From NCBI GenBank assembly GCA_007858575.1, contig CP042279.1, positions 1,736,001 to 1,800,000 on the forward strand: DNA of 64,000 bases, written 5' to 3'. The notes beneath the pieces were generated by a model. The model worked only from the letters and a program-made list of their open reading frames with translations. It was not told the origin of the DNA and searched no databases. The translations under genes and the position numbers were made by a program. Below are positions 11,575 to 22,168 of the stretch, piece after piece (within the stretch, counting starts at the first letter, position 1; the number at the start of each line of letters is the position of its first letter). The stretch comes from Streptomyces sp. WAC08241 (GTDB taxonomy: Bacteria > Actinomycetota > Actinomycetes > Streptomycetales > Streptomycetaceae).

Positions 11575-13393
11575 TCAGTCCCGGGACGCCGTCCAGCCCG
11601 CCGCCTCGATCCGCGCGCCGTCCGCCGGCCGGGCCTCGTCGAACAGCGGCCGCCCGGCGGCGTCGAGGACCCGCAGCCCGTCCACGTACACCCCGCGTCC
11701 GACGTACCGCGCGTCCGTCGCGTACCGCCACCGCAGCCGTACGGGGCGGAGCCCCGGGCCGCCCCCGGCACCTCGGCCGCCAGCCGGTGCCAGACCCGCC
11801 CGGACTAGCCGCCCACCGCCCCCGCCGGGTGCGGCGACGGCTCCTCTCCCGGGCGCGCGGTGACGAACGGCACCGGCTCCCAGGTCGTCCCGCCGTCGCG
11901 GGAGGCCTCCAGGAAGACGGCGTCCGCGTCCGGTTCGGTGTCCCACCACAGCGCGCACTCCAGACGCGCGGCGCCGGGCACCGGAGGCAGGGCGAGGGTG
12001 GCGGTGGCGCCGCTCGCCATCCCCGAGAACCAGGCCGTACGCCCCGGGCGGGCCGTACGGGCACGGCCCTGGCCAGGCGGTTCGCGGTGGCGACGCGCGG
12101 CGCGGAGCCGGAGCGCCAGGAGCGCACCGGGTGCACGGAGTTGCCGAGGACGATCAGGAACGAGTCGGTCGTCGGGTCCAGGACGAGGCCGGTGCCGGTG
12201 AAACCGGTGTGCCCGGCCGTGCGGGGCGTGGCCATCGCCCCCATGTACCAGTGCTGGTGGAGCTCGAAGCCGAGCCCGTGCGCGTCGCCGGGGAAGGCGG
12301 TGTTGAAGTCGGTGAACATCAGCTCCACGGAGGCGGGGAGAGGATGCGGGCCCGGCCGTACGCCCCGCCGTTGAGCAGGGTACGGGCGAGGACCGCCAGG
12401 TCCCAGGCGCGCGAGAAGACCCCGGCGTGCCCGGCGACCCCGCCGAGCGCGTGGGCGTTCTCGTCGTGGACCTCGCCCCACACCATGCCCCGGTCCAGGC
12501 CCGACCAGGGCGGCCGGGCGTCCTCGGTGGCGGCGATGTCCGGCCGCCAGGACGCCGGGGGTTGAAGCGCGTGCGGCGCATCCCGAGCGGAGCGGTGATC
12601 CCGTCGTGGAGCAGGACGTCCAGACCGCGACCGGTGATCTCCTCCAGGACCAGTTGCAGCGAGATCAGGTTGAGGTCGGAGTAGAGGTACGCGGACCCCG
12701 GCGGGTTCGCGAGCCGCTCCTCCCAGAGCAGCCGCAGCTTCCCTCCCGCGTCGGCTCCCGGTAGAGCGGGATCCAGGACCGGAACCCCGAGGTGTGGGTG
12801 AGGAGCTGGCGCACCGTCACGTCCCGCTTCCCGCCGCCGCCGAACTCCGGCAGGTACGCCGTGACCCTCGCCTCCAGGTCGAGGGCCCCGCGCTCGATCT
12901 GCTGCACCGCCAGGATCGAGGTGAACAGCTTGGAGACCGAGGCCAGGTCGAAGACAGTGTCCTCGGTCGTCGGCCGCTGCCGCTCCGGCGGCAGTTCGAC
13001 GCCGGTGTCGGTCTTCTCGTCGTACGCCGCGTAGCGCACGGCCGAGCCGATCGCCCGGTGCAGGGCCACGGTCCCGCCGCGCCCGGCGAGCAGGACGGCG
13101 CCCGCGTACCAGGGGTGCGCGGGGAGGGGCGAGAACGCCTCGGCCTCCGTCACCAACCGGTCGAGGTGCGGCGCGAGCAGCCCGGCCCGCGCGGCCGGAC
13201 CGCGCCGCAGGGTGGTCTGCCGCGCGACGGCCCCGGGACCGCTCCCGGGCCCGCCTCCCGACCCGCTCCCGGCCCCTTCCGCGAGGCCGGCGCCCGGCGC
13301 CGCACCGATCACCACCGCTCCTCCGAGGGCCAGCAGCCCGCCGCCGAACGCGCGCCGGGTCGAACGTCCTTGTCTCGCCGCATCCTCCGTCAT
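11575..13393 (-). CDS. Tat-exported serine hydrolase (class C beta-lactamase/CubicO family)
   Basis: About 606 residues. The N-terminus has a Tat signal ([20 protein letters not shown]) with alanine-rich cleavage region. The catalytic domain carries the SxxK motif in [10 protein letters not shown], the YSDLN tyrosine motif, [18 protein letters not shown] and a [14 protein letters not shown] segment equivalent to the KTG region. A C-terminal beta-rich segment ([20 protein letters not shown], then [18 protein letters not shown]) looks like a carbohydrate-binding type domain. Breaks near 12738, 12558, 12340, 12065 and 11755. An in-frame TAG at 11805-11807 interrupts the C-terminal domain. It is divergent from a MarR regulator with a strong palindrome between them. 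Probable esterase or D-aminopeptidase. Confidence 0.83.
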
Positions 13394-13479
13394 GCCCCTG
13401 TCATCCCACCGCCGCCCGCCGCCAAACGGATCTTCCCGGATCGAACGGCCCTTCCGGCAACATCGGCCGTAAAGATCTC

Positions 13480-13496
13480 TTTGCTTTCAAAGCAAA
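13480..13496. promoter_or_regulatory. Perfect palindrome, probable MarR operator
   Basis: TTTGCTTTCAAAGCAAA is a perfect 8+8 inverted repeat with a single central base, 38 bp before the MarR ATG and 86 bp from the divergent hydrolase start. The region is strikingly AT-rich for this genome. Autoregulation by the adjacent MarR protein is the simple reading. Confidence 0.75.
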
Positions 13497-13534
13497 ATAA
13501 AGAGTTTGAAACTGAAACGAAGGGGAGGTGCGCG

Positions 13535-14014
13535 ATGCAGAACGCCCACGAGGAGGACGAGGACCCCGGACCGGATCTGGACGAGGCCGTGCGCACGCTG
13601 CTGCTGCTGATGCCCCGGACGGTCGCACGGGTCAAGCGCCTCGGGATCCCCGAGGACCTGCGGTCGCTCACCCTCGCGCCCCGCCACCTCTCCCTCCTCG
13701 CCCGCCTCCTCCTCGACGGACCGCTGAGCGTCAACGGGCTCGCCGCCCGCCTGGAGGTGGCCCCCACGACCGCCAGCCTGATGGTGGGGGACCTGGCGAG
13801 GAAGGGCGTCCTGGAGCGGGTCGAGGACCCGGCCGACCGCAGGCGCAAGATCGTGTCCATCTCCGAGCGGTACCGGGCCGCCATCGACGGCTGGCTCGGG
13901 CGCGGCGCGGACGCCTGGCGCGCGGCCCTGGCTCCGCTCGACGCGAGGGAGCGGCGGATGTTCATCGAGACGCTCGCCGCGTACGAGCGCGGCCTCACCG
14001 AACCCCTGGAATGA
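13535..14014 (+). CDS. MarR-family transcriptional regulator
   Basis: Intact gene of 159 residues with RBS AGGGGAGG. It has the winged-helix order LTLAPRHLSLLARLL, LSVNGLAARLEVAPTTASLM (recognition helix), then LERVEDPADRRRKIVSIS, the MarR wing with DxRxxxV-like signature. The C-terminal helix forms the dimer interface. The palindrome 38 bp upstream and the divergent Tat serine hydrolase suggest it represses itself and that hydrolase. The inducer is not deducible. Confidence 0.9.
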   Translation: MQNAHEEDEDPGPDLDEAVRTLLLLMPRTVARVKRLGIPEDLRSLTLAPRHLSLLARLLLDGPLSVNGLAARLEVAPTTASLMVGDLARKGVLERVEDPADRRRKIVSISERYRAAIDGWLGRGADAWRAALAPLDARERRMFIETLAAYERGLTEPLE

Positions 14015-14055
14015 CCGAAATCGGGCGAAAGCCCCCTTGTGGCAGGATGCGGATC

Positions 14056-15149
14056 ATGAGTTCGAGCACGGCGGCAATGACACGTCAGTGGACCACCTGG
14101 GGACCAGTGGTGGCGGCGATCGCCCTGGGCGCGGCCTGGGGCGTGACCTCCCGGCTTCGTCGTGGGACTCATCGCCCTCTGCCTCCTCATGGCGGTCCTC
14201 GCGGCGGTCCACCACGCCGAGGTGATCGCCCACCGCGTCGGCGAACCCTTCGGCTCGCTCGTCCTGGCCGTGGCCGTCACCGTCATCGAAGTCGGTCTCA
14301 TCGTCACCCTGATGGCCGGAGGCGGCGAGAAGACCTCGACCTACGCCCGCGACACCGTCTTCGCCGCCGTCATGATCACCTGCAACGGCATCGTCGGCCT
14401 CTCCCTCCTCGTCGGCGCGCTCCGCAACCGCGTCGCCGTCTTCAACGCCGAGGGCTCCGGCGGCGCGCTCGCCATCGTCTGCACCCTCGCCACGATGACG
14501 CTGGTCCTGCCGACCTTCACCACGAGCCACCCCGGCCCCGAGTTCTCCGGCGCCCAGCTCATCTTCGCCGCCGTCGCCTCCCTCTGCCTGTACGGCGTGT
14601 TCGTCGGCGTCCAGACGGTCCGGCACCGCGACTACTTCCTCCCGGTGCCGCGCCCCGGCCACGACTCCGAGGACGAGCACGCCGCCCCGCCGGACAGCCG
14701 CGAGGCCTGGACCAGCCTCGGCCTGCTCCTCTCGCCCTCGTCGCCGTCGTCGGCAACGCCAAACTGGTCTCGCCCACCATCGAGGACGGCGTCCAGTCGG
14801 CCGGTCTGCCCAAGGCGGTCGTCGGCGTCGTCATCGCCCTGATGGTGCTGCTCCCCGAGACCCTCGCCGCCGTCCGCGCGGCCCGCCGGGACAGGATGCA
14901 GACTAGCCTCAACCTCGCCTACGGCTCCGCGATCGCCAGCATCGGCCTGACCGTCCCGGCGATCGCGCTCGCCTCGATCTGGCTGTCCGGGCCCCTGGTG
15001 CTCGGCCTGGGCCCCTCCACATGGTCCTGCTCGCCCTCACCGGCGTGGTGAGCGCCCTGACCGTGGTGCCCGGACGGGCCACGCTCCTCCAGGGCGGCGT
15101 CCACCTCTCGATCTTCGCCGCCTTCGTGTTCATGTCGTTCAGTCCCTGA
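14056..15149 (+). CDS. Calcium/proton antiporter (CaCA family, ChaA-like)
   Basis: About 364 residues, an ~11-helix CaCA membrane exchanger. The alpha-repeat signatures are visible: GEPFGSLVLAVAVTVIEVGL with the acidic E, and VGNAKLVSPTIEDGVQSAGL with VVIALMVLLPETLAAVRAAR. ATYxxDTVFAAVMITCNGIVG follows helix 3. It exports Ca2+ (or Na+/K+) in exchange for H+ across the cytoplasmic membrane. Breaks near 14152, 14738 and 15020. ATG at 14047 (MRI...) is an alternative start. It ends 24 bp before the convergent acylase gene. Confidence 0.88.
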
Positions 15150-15173
15150 CGGCCCTCGGACCGGTCCGCCGGC

Positions 15174-17565
15174 TCAGTCCCGGACGACCACCACCCGCAG
15201 CGCAGGCGAGCGCAGGATGTCCTCCTCGCAGAACCGGGAGGTCACCCAGCGCTCGCCGGCGTACAGCCGCGTCTGGTCGGCGTGGTGCGGCGACGCCGGG
15301 TTCGACGACTGGGAGTACGACAGCAGGGTGCGGGCCACCGGGCAGCGGCTCCCGTCCCAGCCCACCGCCTGCACGTGGCTGGTCCCGTGCGCCACCTCCG
15401 TGTAACCGCCGCCCGCCGCGTTCCACACGCCCTCGATCTTGTTCCAGACGCCCAGCGCCTCGGCTCCGCCGCTCACCGGGATCCGCTGCCCGTTCCGCAC
15501 CACGAACTGGTGCGCGCCGAGCGGCGCGTCCAGCGGGATCCCGGCCGCCCGCAGCTCCGCCACCGCGTCCGCGAGCGCCCGCGCGAAGCCCGGCGCGGCC
15601 GTGTTCAGGGCGCGCGGGGTACGGACCGGGTCGGCCGCCGAGAACGGCACGAGCCACTGCCGCGCCGCCGGCACGCTCCCGGTGAACTTCCGCCAGAACC
15701 GGTCGAAGAGCAGCGCGCCCCGGCTGTCCGCGTCCGCCGTGCGGTCCCAGGCCGCGAGCGCCCGGCAGGCCCCGGGATCGTCCGGCAGCGCCGCCGGGCA
15801 GGCCCGCGCCACGTCGGCCGCCGCCAGGTCACCGGCCGGGACCCGGTTCGCGAACTGCTGCCGCTGGAGGTCGGCCACCGTGAGCCGGCCCCGCCCGGCC
15901 ATCGCCGCCACGTCCTCGACGCCGCCCCGGGTGCGCAGCGAGCGCTGCGTCCCGATCGTCCCGAAGACCCGCTCGTAACCGGTCAGCGGCCGGTCGGCGT
16001 TGGTCAGCCAGGCGCTGTCGTTGGAGTTCTCCGCGTACGGCGCGTCCCGCAGCACCGGCGTCCGCGACGGCCCGAAGATCCCGGGCTGCACCGCGTCCGG
16101 GTCGGAGCCGAGCGCGCAGTCGGACCGCGAGCCGTCCAGGACCGCGACGCCCGACGCCGGATAGACGGCCCGGCCGAGCGGGGTGGAGCAGCGCCGCGCC
16201 AGCTCGTCGGTGATCCGGGGAGCACCTGGGCCTGGCCGAAGAAGGAGTGCTCGCCCGCGTCCGCCGCGACCGTGTTCACCCAGGGCAGCCCCTGGGTGCG
16301 CCGGAGCACGTCGGCGACCTCCCGCGTGGAGCGGGCCCTCCCGAGGCCGAGCGCGGTGTCGGAGGCGCGCAGATTGGCCGCGTTGGGGTCGTTCAGGGCG
16401 TAGGCCGTGCTCGCGGTCCACGGCAGCGGGAGCTGCGCGCCGAGCCCGTCGACGACCGGACCGTACCGGGTCCACCACTGGGTACGGGTGACGGGGCGCC
16501 GCCCCGACCGCCACCGTCACCGTGCGCGGCGTCATCCGCTCCGGCTCGCCGTCCACCAGGTAGGAGGTCGGGTCGCCCGGGGCGAGCGTCAGTCGGTGCA
16601 GGTTGAGCGGCACCCCGGTGGCGACGGTGTGGCTCCAGGCCACCTTGTCGTTGAAGCCGACGGTGACGACGGTCGTGCCCAGGAGCGAGGCGCCCGAGAC
16701 GTTCAGCTCGCCCGGGATGGTCTGCTGCGACTGCCAGAAGCGGCGGCCGCCCTGCCAGGGATAGTGCGGGTTCCCAGGAGCAGCCCGCGCCCGTTCGCCG
16801 TCACGGCCCCCGAGAAGGCCACGGCGTTGGAGCCCATGGCGGCGTTCCCGGCGTCGAACAGCGCCCGGGCGGCCCCGGCGGCCCGGGCGGGATCGGGGAC
16901 GTCGCGGGAGGCGCCCGCGGGGAGGAGGCGGCGGGCGGCCGGGCGGCGGTGATGCCGTCGACGGCCCGGCCCTGGCCGCCGAGCACCGAGACGGCGAACC
17001 CGCGCCGGGCCACGTCGAGCGCGGTCACCGGACGGACCCAGTCGGCCCGCGCGCAGGCCGGGTCCGTGATCCGGTTCTTCCGCAGCCAGGCGTTGTACCC
17101 GGCCGCCCAGCCGCGCATCAGCTCCTCGACGGCACGGCTCGGACCGGCCGGCGCCGGGGTGCGCAGGAGCCGCTCGACGGTCCCGGCGTCCCGGACCCCG
17201 CGGAAGTACAGGTCGCTGGAGAGGTTCGTGGTCGCGGAGGAGAGCGAGCCGTCCGGGGCGGCGTCGGGGCCGAAGTGCCGGGAGCGCTCCCCGGCCACGG
17301 TCACGAAGCCGTCCGCGAGCGTGCAGACCTGGTCGGCGGCCTGTGCCCAGCCCGTGCCGAACCCCAGGTTCGCGTAGTCCCTCGCGACGATGTGCGGGAC
17401 GCCGTACTCGGTGTACCGGATCACGGCCGACAGGCCCCGGTCGGACGGATGGCGGTCCCGGTCCCCGGAGCCGGGGCCGGCGGCGTTCGCGGGCATCGAG
17501 GCGGTGACGACGGCCAGGGCCGCCCCGGCGAGCGCCAGGTGTTTCAGTCGGGTGCGGAGGTGCAA
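15174..17565 (-). CDS. Secreted penicillin acylase family protein (Ntn hydrolase)
   Basis: About 797 residues with a Sec signal peptide (LKHLALAGAALAVVTASMPA). The TTG start at 17565 follows GGGAGG by 4 nt. The family makes a precursor that self-cleaves at a Gly-Ser bond; here the junction is NAAMGSNAVAFSG, giving a serine nucleophile. Alpha-subunit landmarks are VIRYTEYGVPHIVARDYANL and GTGWAQAADQVC; beta-subunit landmarks are NDSAWLTNADRPLTGYERV, AHQFVVRNGQRIPV and HGTSHVQAVGWDG. Relatives hydrolyse penicillins, acyl-homoserine lactones or cyclic lipopeptides. Breaks near 16925, 16770, 16500 and 16220. Confidence 0.9.
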
Positions 17566-17719
17566 GGTGCCTCCCGGTGGCGGTGGAGCACTGCGGATCG
17601 AACCATGCACCCAGCCGGGCGCCCCTTGTCAACTTCCCGTGCGGCGCGCTGGTGCCGGGCGCCTCCGGCGCGGCGCACGGTACTTGACCTCCCGTCAGGC
17701 GGACACGGAGGATCGCGCC

Positions 17720-19220
17720 ATGAGCCGACTCCCCAGCCGCACCGTCGACGGCGTCCTGCGCGCGAGCGCCCGGCGCGTCCCCGACCGGACCGCCCTGCGG
17801 TACGCCGACCGGAGCTGGACGTACGCGGAGCTGGACGCGGCCGTCTCCACCGCCGCCGCCGTCCTGCGGGAGGCCCACCACGGCATCGGGCTGCCGGAGT
17901 ACGCCCGGGTCGCCACCTACGGCCACAACTCCGACGCCTATCTGATCGCGTTCCTGGCGTGCGCCCGGGCCGGCCTGGTCCACGTGCCGGTCAACCACCA
18001 CCTGACCGGCGACGACCTCGCGTACGTCCTGGAGCAGTCGGACAGCTCGCTCGTCCTCGCCGACCCCGCCCTCGCGGACCGGATCCCGGACGGCTTCCCC
18101 GTCAAGCCGCTGCGGACGCGCCCGGTTCGCTGCTCGACGCGCTCGCCGAACCGGAGGCGTACGACACCGACCGCGACGCCCGCGACCTCGCCCAGTTGCT
18201 CTACACCTCGGGCACCACCGCCCTGCCCAAGGGCGCGATGATGACCCACCTCGCCCTGGCCCACGAGTACGCGAGCGCCGTCGAGGCCCTCGACCTGCGC
18301 GAGGACGACCGGCCCGTGCACGCCCTGCCGCTCTACCACTCGGCCCAGACGCACGTCTTCCTGCTGCCCTACCTCGCCGTCGGCGCCGAGAACACCCTCG
18401 TCGACGGACCCGACCCGGCCGTTCTGTTCGACCTGGTCGAGGCGGGCCGCGCCGACAGCCTGTTCGCCCCGCCGACGGTCTGGATCGGCCTCGCCGACCA
18501 CCCGGAGTTCGCCACCCGCGACCTCTCCGCGCTCCGCAAGGCCTACTACGGGGCCTCGATCATGCCGGTGCCCGTCCTGGAGCGCCTGCGCGCCCGACTG
18601 CCGGAGCTGCGGTTCTACAACTGCTTCGGCCAGTCCGAGATCGGCCCGCTCGCCACCGTCCTCGGCCCCGACGAGCACGAGGGCCGCATGGACTCCTGCG
18701 GCCGGCCCGTCCGCCACGTCGAGGCCCGGGTCGTCGACGAGAACGGCGACGACGTCCCCGACGGCACCCCCGGCGAGATCGTCTACCGCTCGCCCCAGTT
18801 GTGCGAGGGCTACTGGAACAAGCCCGAGGAGACCAGGGCGGCCTTCCGGAACGGCTGGTTCCACTCGGGCGACCTCGCGGTCCGCGACGCCGAGGGCTAC
18901 TACACGATCGTCGACCGCCTGAAGGACGTCATCAACTCCGGCGGCGTCCTGGTCGCCTCCCGCCAGGTCGAGGACGCCCTCTACACCCACCCCGGCGTCG
19001 CCGAGGCGGCCGTGATCGGCCTCCCCGACGAGCGCTGGATCGAGACGGTCACCGCCGTGGTCGTCCCGCGCGGCGGGGTCACCGAGACCGAACTCCTCGC
19101 CCACGCCCGCGAGAAGCTCCCCACTTCAAGGCCCCCAAGCGCGTCCACTTCCTCCCCGAACTGCCCCGCAACGCGAGCGGCAAGATCCTCAAGCGCGAAC
19201 TGAGAGACCGGTTCGCCTAG
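17720..19220 (+). CDS. AMP-dependent acyl-CoA synthetase/ligase
   Basis: About 500 residues of the ANL superfamily, activating a carboxylic acid as acyl-AMP and then CoA thioester. Motifs in order: LYTSGTTALPKGAMMTH (P-loop), YNCFGQSEIGPLA (A5), FHSGDLAVRDAEGYYTIVDR (A7), LKDVINSGG (hinge) and a C-terminal SGKILKREL lysine. This looks like the FadD/CaiC group that uses medium or long-chain acids. Breaks near 18118 and 19122. Its TAG stop overlaps the TAG stop of the convergent MarR gene within one CTAG. Confidence 0.92.
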
Positions 19221-19692
19221 GGAGCGGGACGCCTCTCAGGGGTGTCTGCCGCGTGCCCGGTGGATCCGAGGACCGAGGTCAGGAAGCGGCGCACGGTCTC
19301 CAGCTCGTCCGGCTCGAACCCTCCGCGACCGCCACCACCCCGCCGATGACCGGTCCGAAGAAGGACCACCCCAGCTCCACGGCCTTCTCCTCCACCCGGA
19401 GGAGGACGCGCCGCCGGTCCTCCGTGTCCCGCTCCCGCCGGACGAGCCCCAGCCGTTCGAGCCGGTCCACCAGGGCGGTGGTGCCGGCGGAGTTCAGCCG
19501 CAGCCGCTCGCCGAGCCGTCCGGGCGTGACACGGGTGCCGTCCCGCGCCGCGTCCAGCAGGTGGATCAGCGCCCGCACGTCGGTGGGATGCAGCCCCTCG
19601 CGCGCCGCGAACTCGGCGCCCAGCAGGTCGAATTCGACGGTGACCGCCCGCAGCAGGTGCACCAGCCGCATCGCCGGACCTCGATCGTCCAC
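19217..19692 (-). CDS. MarR-family transcriptional regulator
   Basis: About 158 residues. GTG start at 19692 lies 5 nt after GGAGGAG. The winged HTH includes LHPTDVRALIHLLDAARDG, PGRLGERLRLNSAGTTALVD and LVRRERDTEDRRRVLLRV. One break near 19318, before FEPDELETVRRFLTSVLGS. It is divergent from an alpha/beta hydrolase, with two 11-bp palindromes in the 75-bp gap, so it probably represses both genes. Confidence 0.88.
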
Positions 19693-19729
19693 CCGTACTC
19701 CTCCGTGCCCCGAACCCTTGCGTACCCTC

Positions 19730-19756
19730 TCGCTGAACGAGATTATCGCTCAGCGA
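19730..19756. promoter_or_regulatory. Two adjacent 11-bp palindromes, probable MarR operators
   Basis: TCGCTGAACGA (19730-19740, one mismatch) and TCGCTCAGCGA (19746-19756, perfect) follow the pattern TCGCTNAGCGA, with centres 16 bp apart. They also pair with each other as CTCGCTGA...TCAGCGAG. The AT-rich GATTAT between them could be a -10 element. The sites sit between a MarR gene and a divergent hydrolase. Confidence 0.7.
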
Positions 19757-19767
19757 GAGGAATGGGT

Positions 19768-20605
19768 ATGCCTCCGTCCGCCCACGAACGCGCCTTCGGC
19801 CTCGCCTACGACGAACTCCGCGCCCGCTGGCCCGGATCCACCGAGGAACGGGACGTCGACACCCCGTACGGGCCGACCCGCGTCCACGTCCACGGTCCGG
19901 TGGACGGCCCCCGCTGGTGTTGCTGCCCGGCGGCTCCGCCACCGGCCTGGTCTGGTTCGCCAACGCGCCGGCCCTCGGCGCGCGGTACCGGGTCCACGCG
20001 GTCGACCTCCTCGGCGACGCCGGCCGCACCGAACGCCGGGCAGGCCCCTGAAGGGCGCCGACGACCTGACGGCCTGGCTGGACGCGCTCCTGGACGGCCT
20101 CGGCCTCACCCGCGCGCACCTGTGCGGCCACTCGTACGGCGCCTGGCTGGCTGCCCGGTACGCGCTGCACGCGCCGGAGCGGGTCGACCGCCTCGCCCTC
20201 GTCGACCCCACCCGGGTCTTCGCCGGCTTCCGCCCCGGCTACCTGCTGCGCGCGCTGCCCGTCCTGACCCGCCCGAGCGAGGCCCGGGCCCGCGCCTTCC
20301 TGGCCTGGGAGACGGCGGGCACCCGTCCGGACGAGGCCTGGCAGCGCCTCTACGCCCTCGCCTCCACCGCCCCCGGACGCAAGCTCGTCGCCGGTGGCCG
20401 GCCCCGGGTCGCCGGCCTGCGCGCGCCCCTCCTGGTGCTGCTCGCGGAGCGCAGCCGCGCCCATCGCGCCGCCGAGGTCGCGGACCGGGTCCGGCGCACG
20501 CTCCCGGAGGCCGAGGTGGTCCTGCTCCCGGGTGCCACCCACCACTCCCTGCCGCTCACCGCACCGGAGCGGCTCGACGAGCGGCTGCTCGCCTTCCTGG
20601 GTTGA
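19768..20605 (+). CDS. Alpha/beta fold hydrolase
   Basis: About 279 residues. ATG 19768 was preferred over ATG 19762 because it stands 7 nt after GAGAGG. The fold is shown by [20 protein letters not shown] (oxyanion strand), the nucleophile elbow [19 protein letters not shown], the acid region [12 protein letters not shown] and the catalytic histidine in [19 protein letters not shown]. The nearest broad class is 2-hydroxymuconic-hydrolase or haloperoxidase-like; substrate unknown. Breaks near 19910 and 20040. Likely controlled by the divergent MarR protein. Confidence 0.85.
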
Positions 20606-20617
20606 CGGCACCGTCCG

Positions 20618-20653
20618 CCGGACGACCCGGCCGCACCGGACGACCCGGCCGCA
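20618..20653. repeat. Two tandem 18-bp repeats between convergent genes
   Basis: The unit CCGGACGACCCGGCCGCA occurs twice in tandem, followed by a part-copy CCGGACGG. It lies in the 84-bp space between the hydrolase and paaK 3' ends. Confidence 0.7.
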
Positions 20654-20689
20654 CCGGACGGACGGAGGACCTGATCCGCCGGACAGGCC

Positions 20690-21978
20690 CTACACGGACT
20701 CCCGCAGGTCCACGATCCGCCGGATCTTGCCCACCGAGCGCTCCAGCGTCTCGGGGTCGACCACCTCGACCCCGACCGAGACCCCGATCCCGTCCTTGAC
20801 CGCCGCCGCGATCGTCTGGGCCGCCTCCGCCCGCTGCCCGGCCGTCGCGTCCGCCCGGGCCTCGGCCCGTACGGTCAGGGCGTCGAGCCTGCCCTCCCGG
20901 GTCAGGCGCAACTGGAAGTGCGGCGCCACCGCCGGGGTGCGCAGGACGATCTCCTCGATCTGGGTGGGGAAGAGGTTCACCCCGCGCAGGATGATCATGT
21001 CGTCGCTGCGCCCGGTGACCTTCTCCATCCGCCGGAAGACCCGCGCCGTCCCCGGCAGCAGCCGGGTCAGGTCCCGGGTCCGGTAGCGGATCACCGGCAT
21101 GGCCTCCTTGGTGAGCGAGGTGAAGACCAGCTCCCCTCCTCCCCGTCCGGCAGCACCTCGCCCGTGAACGGGTCCACGACCTCCGGATAAAATGGTCTTC
21201 CCAGACGTGCAGGCCGTCCTTGGTCTCCACGCACTCCTGCGCCACGCCCGGCCCCATGACCTCCGACAGGCCGTAGATGTCGACCGCGTCGATCGCGAAC
21301 CGCTCCTCGATCTCCTTGCGCATCTCCTCCGTCCACGGCTCGGCCCCGAAGACGCCCACCTCCAGGGAGGTCGACCGCGGATCCACGCCCTGCCGCTCGA
21401 ACTCGTCGAGCAGGGTCAGCATGTACGAGGGGGTCACCATGATCACCTCGGGCCGGAAGTCCTGGATCAGCCGCACCTGCCGGGCCGTCATGCCGCCCGA
21501 GGCGGGGATCACCGTGCAGCCGAGCGCTCCGCGCCGTAGTGGGCGCCGAGCCCGCCGGTGAACAGGCCGTAGCCGTACGCCACGTGGACCTTGTGCCCGG
21601 GGCGCACACCGGCGGCGCGCAGGGAGCGCGCCACCACGTCCGCCCAGACCTCCAGGTCGCCGTCGGTGTAGCCGACGACGGTGGGCCGGCCGGTGGTGCC
21701 GCTGGAGGCGTGGATCCGCCGGATCCGCGACGGGTCGACGGCGAACATCCCGAAGGGGTAGTGGTCGCGCAGGTCCGACTTGGCGGTGAAGGGAAACGGG
21801 CCAGGTCCGCGAGCGTGCGGCAGTCGTCCGGGGCCACCCCGGCCGCGTCGAAGGAACGGCGGTAGAAGTCCACGTTCTCGTACGCGTGCCGCAGGGTCGC
21901 CCGCAGCCGCTCCAACTGGAGCGCCGCCAGCTCCTCCCGCCCGAGCCGCTCGCCGCCGTCCAGCAGTTCTTCCGTCAT
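20690..21978 (-). CDS. paaK: Phenylacetate-CoA ligase
   Basis: About 430 residues, the usual PaaK length. ATG at 21978 follows GGAGGAG. It activates phenylacetate (or a close aryl acid) to its CoA thioester with ATP. Motifs: [20 protein letters not shown] (P-loop), [37 protein letters not shown], then [11 protein letters not shown] and the C-terminal [15 protein letters not shown]. Breaks near 21786, 21523, 21188 (within a T-run) and 21137. No paaABCDE genes are nearby, so it may serve uptake only or feed a distant pathway. A TetR-type palindrome lies 42 bp upstream. Confidence 0.95.
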
Positions 21979-22019
21979 GCGTCGCTCCTCCACGCTCCGC
22001 GCCACGCCCTCGAAGCAAC

Positions 22020-22037
22020 CTACCGATCATTCGGTAG
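22020..22037. promoter_or_regulatory. TetR-type palindromic operator upstream of paaK
   Basis: CTACCGATCATTCGGTAG is a perfect 7+7 inverted repeat with a 4-nt spacer, 42 bp before the paaK ATG. The form ACCGA-N4-TCGGT is typical of TetR-family operators, including those of phenylacetate regulators. No TetR gene lies in this window, so the regulator would act from elsewhere. Confidence 0.7.
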
Positions 22038-22168
22038 ATCCGCTCGGGCCAGTAAAACCGGAGGTACGGGGGCTTGGCAAGGGGTCGGCGAGAGGAAGAC
22101 GGGGCCGCCCCGCTCCCGCCCGTCAAAACCCGTTGCCGCTCCCCGGCCCGGGTGCTGGAGTGACCGCC

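Noticed and set aside
15174-19220. Acylase plus CoA ligase as a quorum-quenching or lipopeptide module
   Set aside because: The genes are divergent, with no shared biosynthetic partner. Adjacency alone does not support it.
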